A stretch of DNA of 64,000 bases, from the NCBI RefSeq assembly GCF_001310955.1, contig NZ_BAZX01000015.1:1-64000 (forward strand), in the 5' to 3' direction. The translations under genes and the position numbers were made by a program. The DNA is from Marinifilum fragile JCM 15579. Lineage in GTDB: Bacteria; Bacteroidota; Bacteroidia; Bacteroidales; Marinifilaceae. The notes beneath the pieces are model-generated. The model had not been told where the DNA came from. It did no database searches and worked only from the letters and a program-made list of their open reading frames with translations. Shown here one piece after another: positions 63,615 to 64,000 of the stretch; positions within the stretch are counted from its first letter, which is position 1; every line of letters begins with the position of its first letter.

Positions 63615-64000
63615 ATGTCAAAAAGTGAATTAAAAGCTGTCTGGCTTAAGAATTATAGTACAGCACCTGAGCAATTAGAGAAAATGGGAGAGATTAAAGG
63701 TTTAATAAGTGCCTTTAATGCAAATGTTGATGCTGTAATTAAGGTAAGTGGAAAAGATGTAGAGAAGTTGGTTGAAAACAATAAGCTTGACACAAATTTA
63801 ATTATATCTGAAGAAGAGAGGGCAATTAGAAAAAATGAAGATGCAATACGAGGTATTCTTCACTGTTTTAAAGGTGGTATTGCTGAGGAATGGTTAATTG
63901 AAGATGTTGAAGTGTTTTATTGGTTGAATAAGAATGTTGGGTACGATAAAATGCAAATGGGAGGCCAAGGAGGAATCGTTGCAAATGCAATGGCCGTATG
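63615..64000 (+). CDS. ADP-dependent glucokinase/phosphofructokinase-like protein (partial)
   Basis: The first 128 residues of a gene cut by the window edge. It begins MSKSELKAVWLKNYSTAPEQ and contains LISAFNANVDAVIKVSGKDVEKL, followed by GGIAEEWLIEDVEVFYWLNK and MGGQGGIVANAMAV. The N-D-A region and the glycine-rich GGQGGI loop are like those of the ADP-dependent sugar-kinase branch of the ribokinase superfamily, better known from archaea. The C-terminal catalytic GxGD motif lies outside the window, so neither substrate nor phosphate donor can be confirmed. Confidence 0.55.
   Translation, partial: MSKSELKAVWLKNYSTAPEQLEKMGEIKGLISAFNANVDAVIKVSGKDVEKLVENNKLDTNLIISEEERAIRKNEDAIRGILHCFKGGIAEEWLIEDVEVFYWLNKNVGYDKMQMGGQGGIVANAMAV

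Noticed and set aside
1..64000. tRNA or rRNA genes
   Set aside because: No intergenic region contains a cloverleaf-like pattern with a TTCGA-type T-loop and matched acceptor stem, and no rRNA-like sequence was noticed.

Overview
The window is typical Bacteroidota DNA, and most resembles a marine anaerobe-type lineage of Marinilabiliales/Bacteroidales (a Marinifilaceae-like genome is my guess). The DNA is AT-rich. Shine-Dalgarno sites are scarce, and many intergenic regions carry the phylum-specific -7 element TAnnTTTG. Gene content also fits: DUF3822-rsmD, SiaB/SiaC proteins, BlaI-M56 pairs with carboxypeptidase-regulatory-like and TonB C-terminal domains, GH92 and an S9 dipeptidyl peptidase. 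I see no rRNA, tRNA, CRISPR array or prophage.

Layout. 1-4.9 kb: rsmD (broken), DUF3822, a small membrane protein, a RecD-like helicase (broken) and a receiver-PP2C phosphatase. 5-11.5 kb: a minus-strand nucleotide-sugar operon (phosphohexomutase, rfbD, rfbC, rfbA, UDP-glucuronate decarboxylase, UDP-glucose dehydrogenase) that would supply dTDP-rhamnose and UDP-xylose precursors for surface glycans; rfbB is absent. 11.8-23.8 kb: housekeeping and signalling genes (PhnA, rpsA, STAS protein, RNase Z, C1 peptidase, guaA, an HPt protein, S41 protease, THUMP methyltransferase, siaB-siaC). 23.9-34.7 kb: an ABCG-like transporter with two small partners, S9 peptidase, MATE exporter and a surface-antigen-type outer membrane protein. 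34.8-42.2 kb: two BlaI-M56 sensor/repressor systems that share one operator motif, TACTA-N6-TAGTA, plus tag, a thioredoxin and an FKBP. 42.5-49.8 kb: an accessory region of small unrecognised membrane or secreted proteins, a RAYT transposase flanked by REP-like palindromes, a 21-bp periodic repeat, gene debris and three tandem small-RNA-like units. 50-64 kb: a second ABCG-like transporter, a GH92+GH47 mannosidase pair, peroxiredoxin, OsmC, clpB, an SPFH protein and the start of an ADP-dependent sugar-kinase-like gene.

How the genes fit together. The GH92 and GH47 enzymes together suit removal of alpha-mannose from high-mannose N-glycans. The receiver-PP2C phosphatase, STAS protein and SiaB/SiaC are parts of partner-switching phosphorelays. 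The BlaI-M56 modules look like cell-envelope stress sensors.

Quality warning. At least six genes (rsmD, the helicase, the HPt protein, an SRPBCC protein, the peroxiredoxin and the SPFH protein), and possibly a seventh, are interrupted by what look like single-base indels, with the rest of the protein intact in the next frame. That density points to residual sequencing error rather than true gene loss. These genes are reported over their full reconstructed extent.
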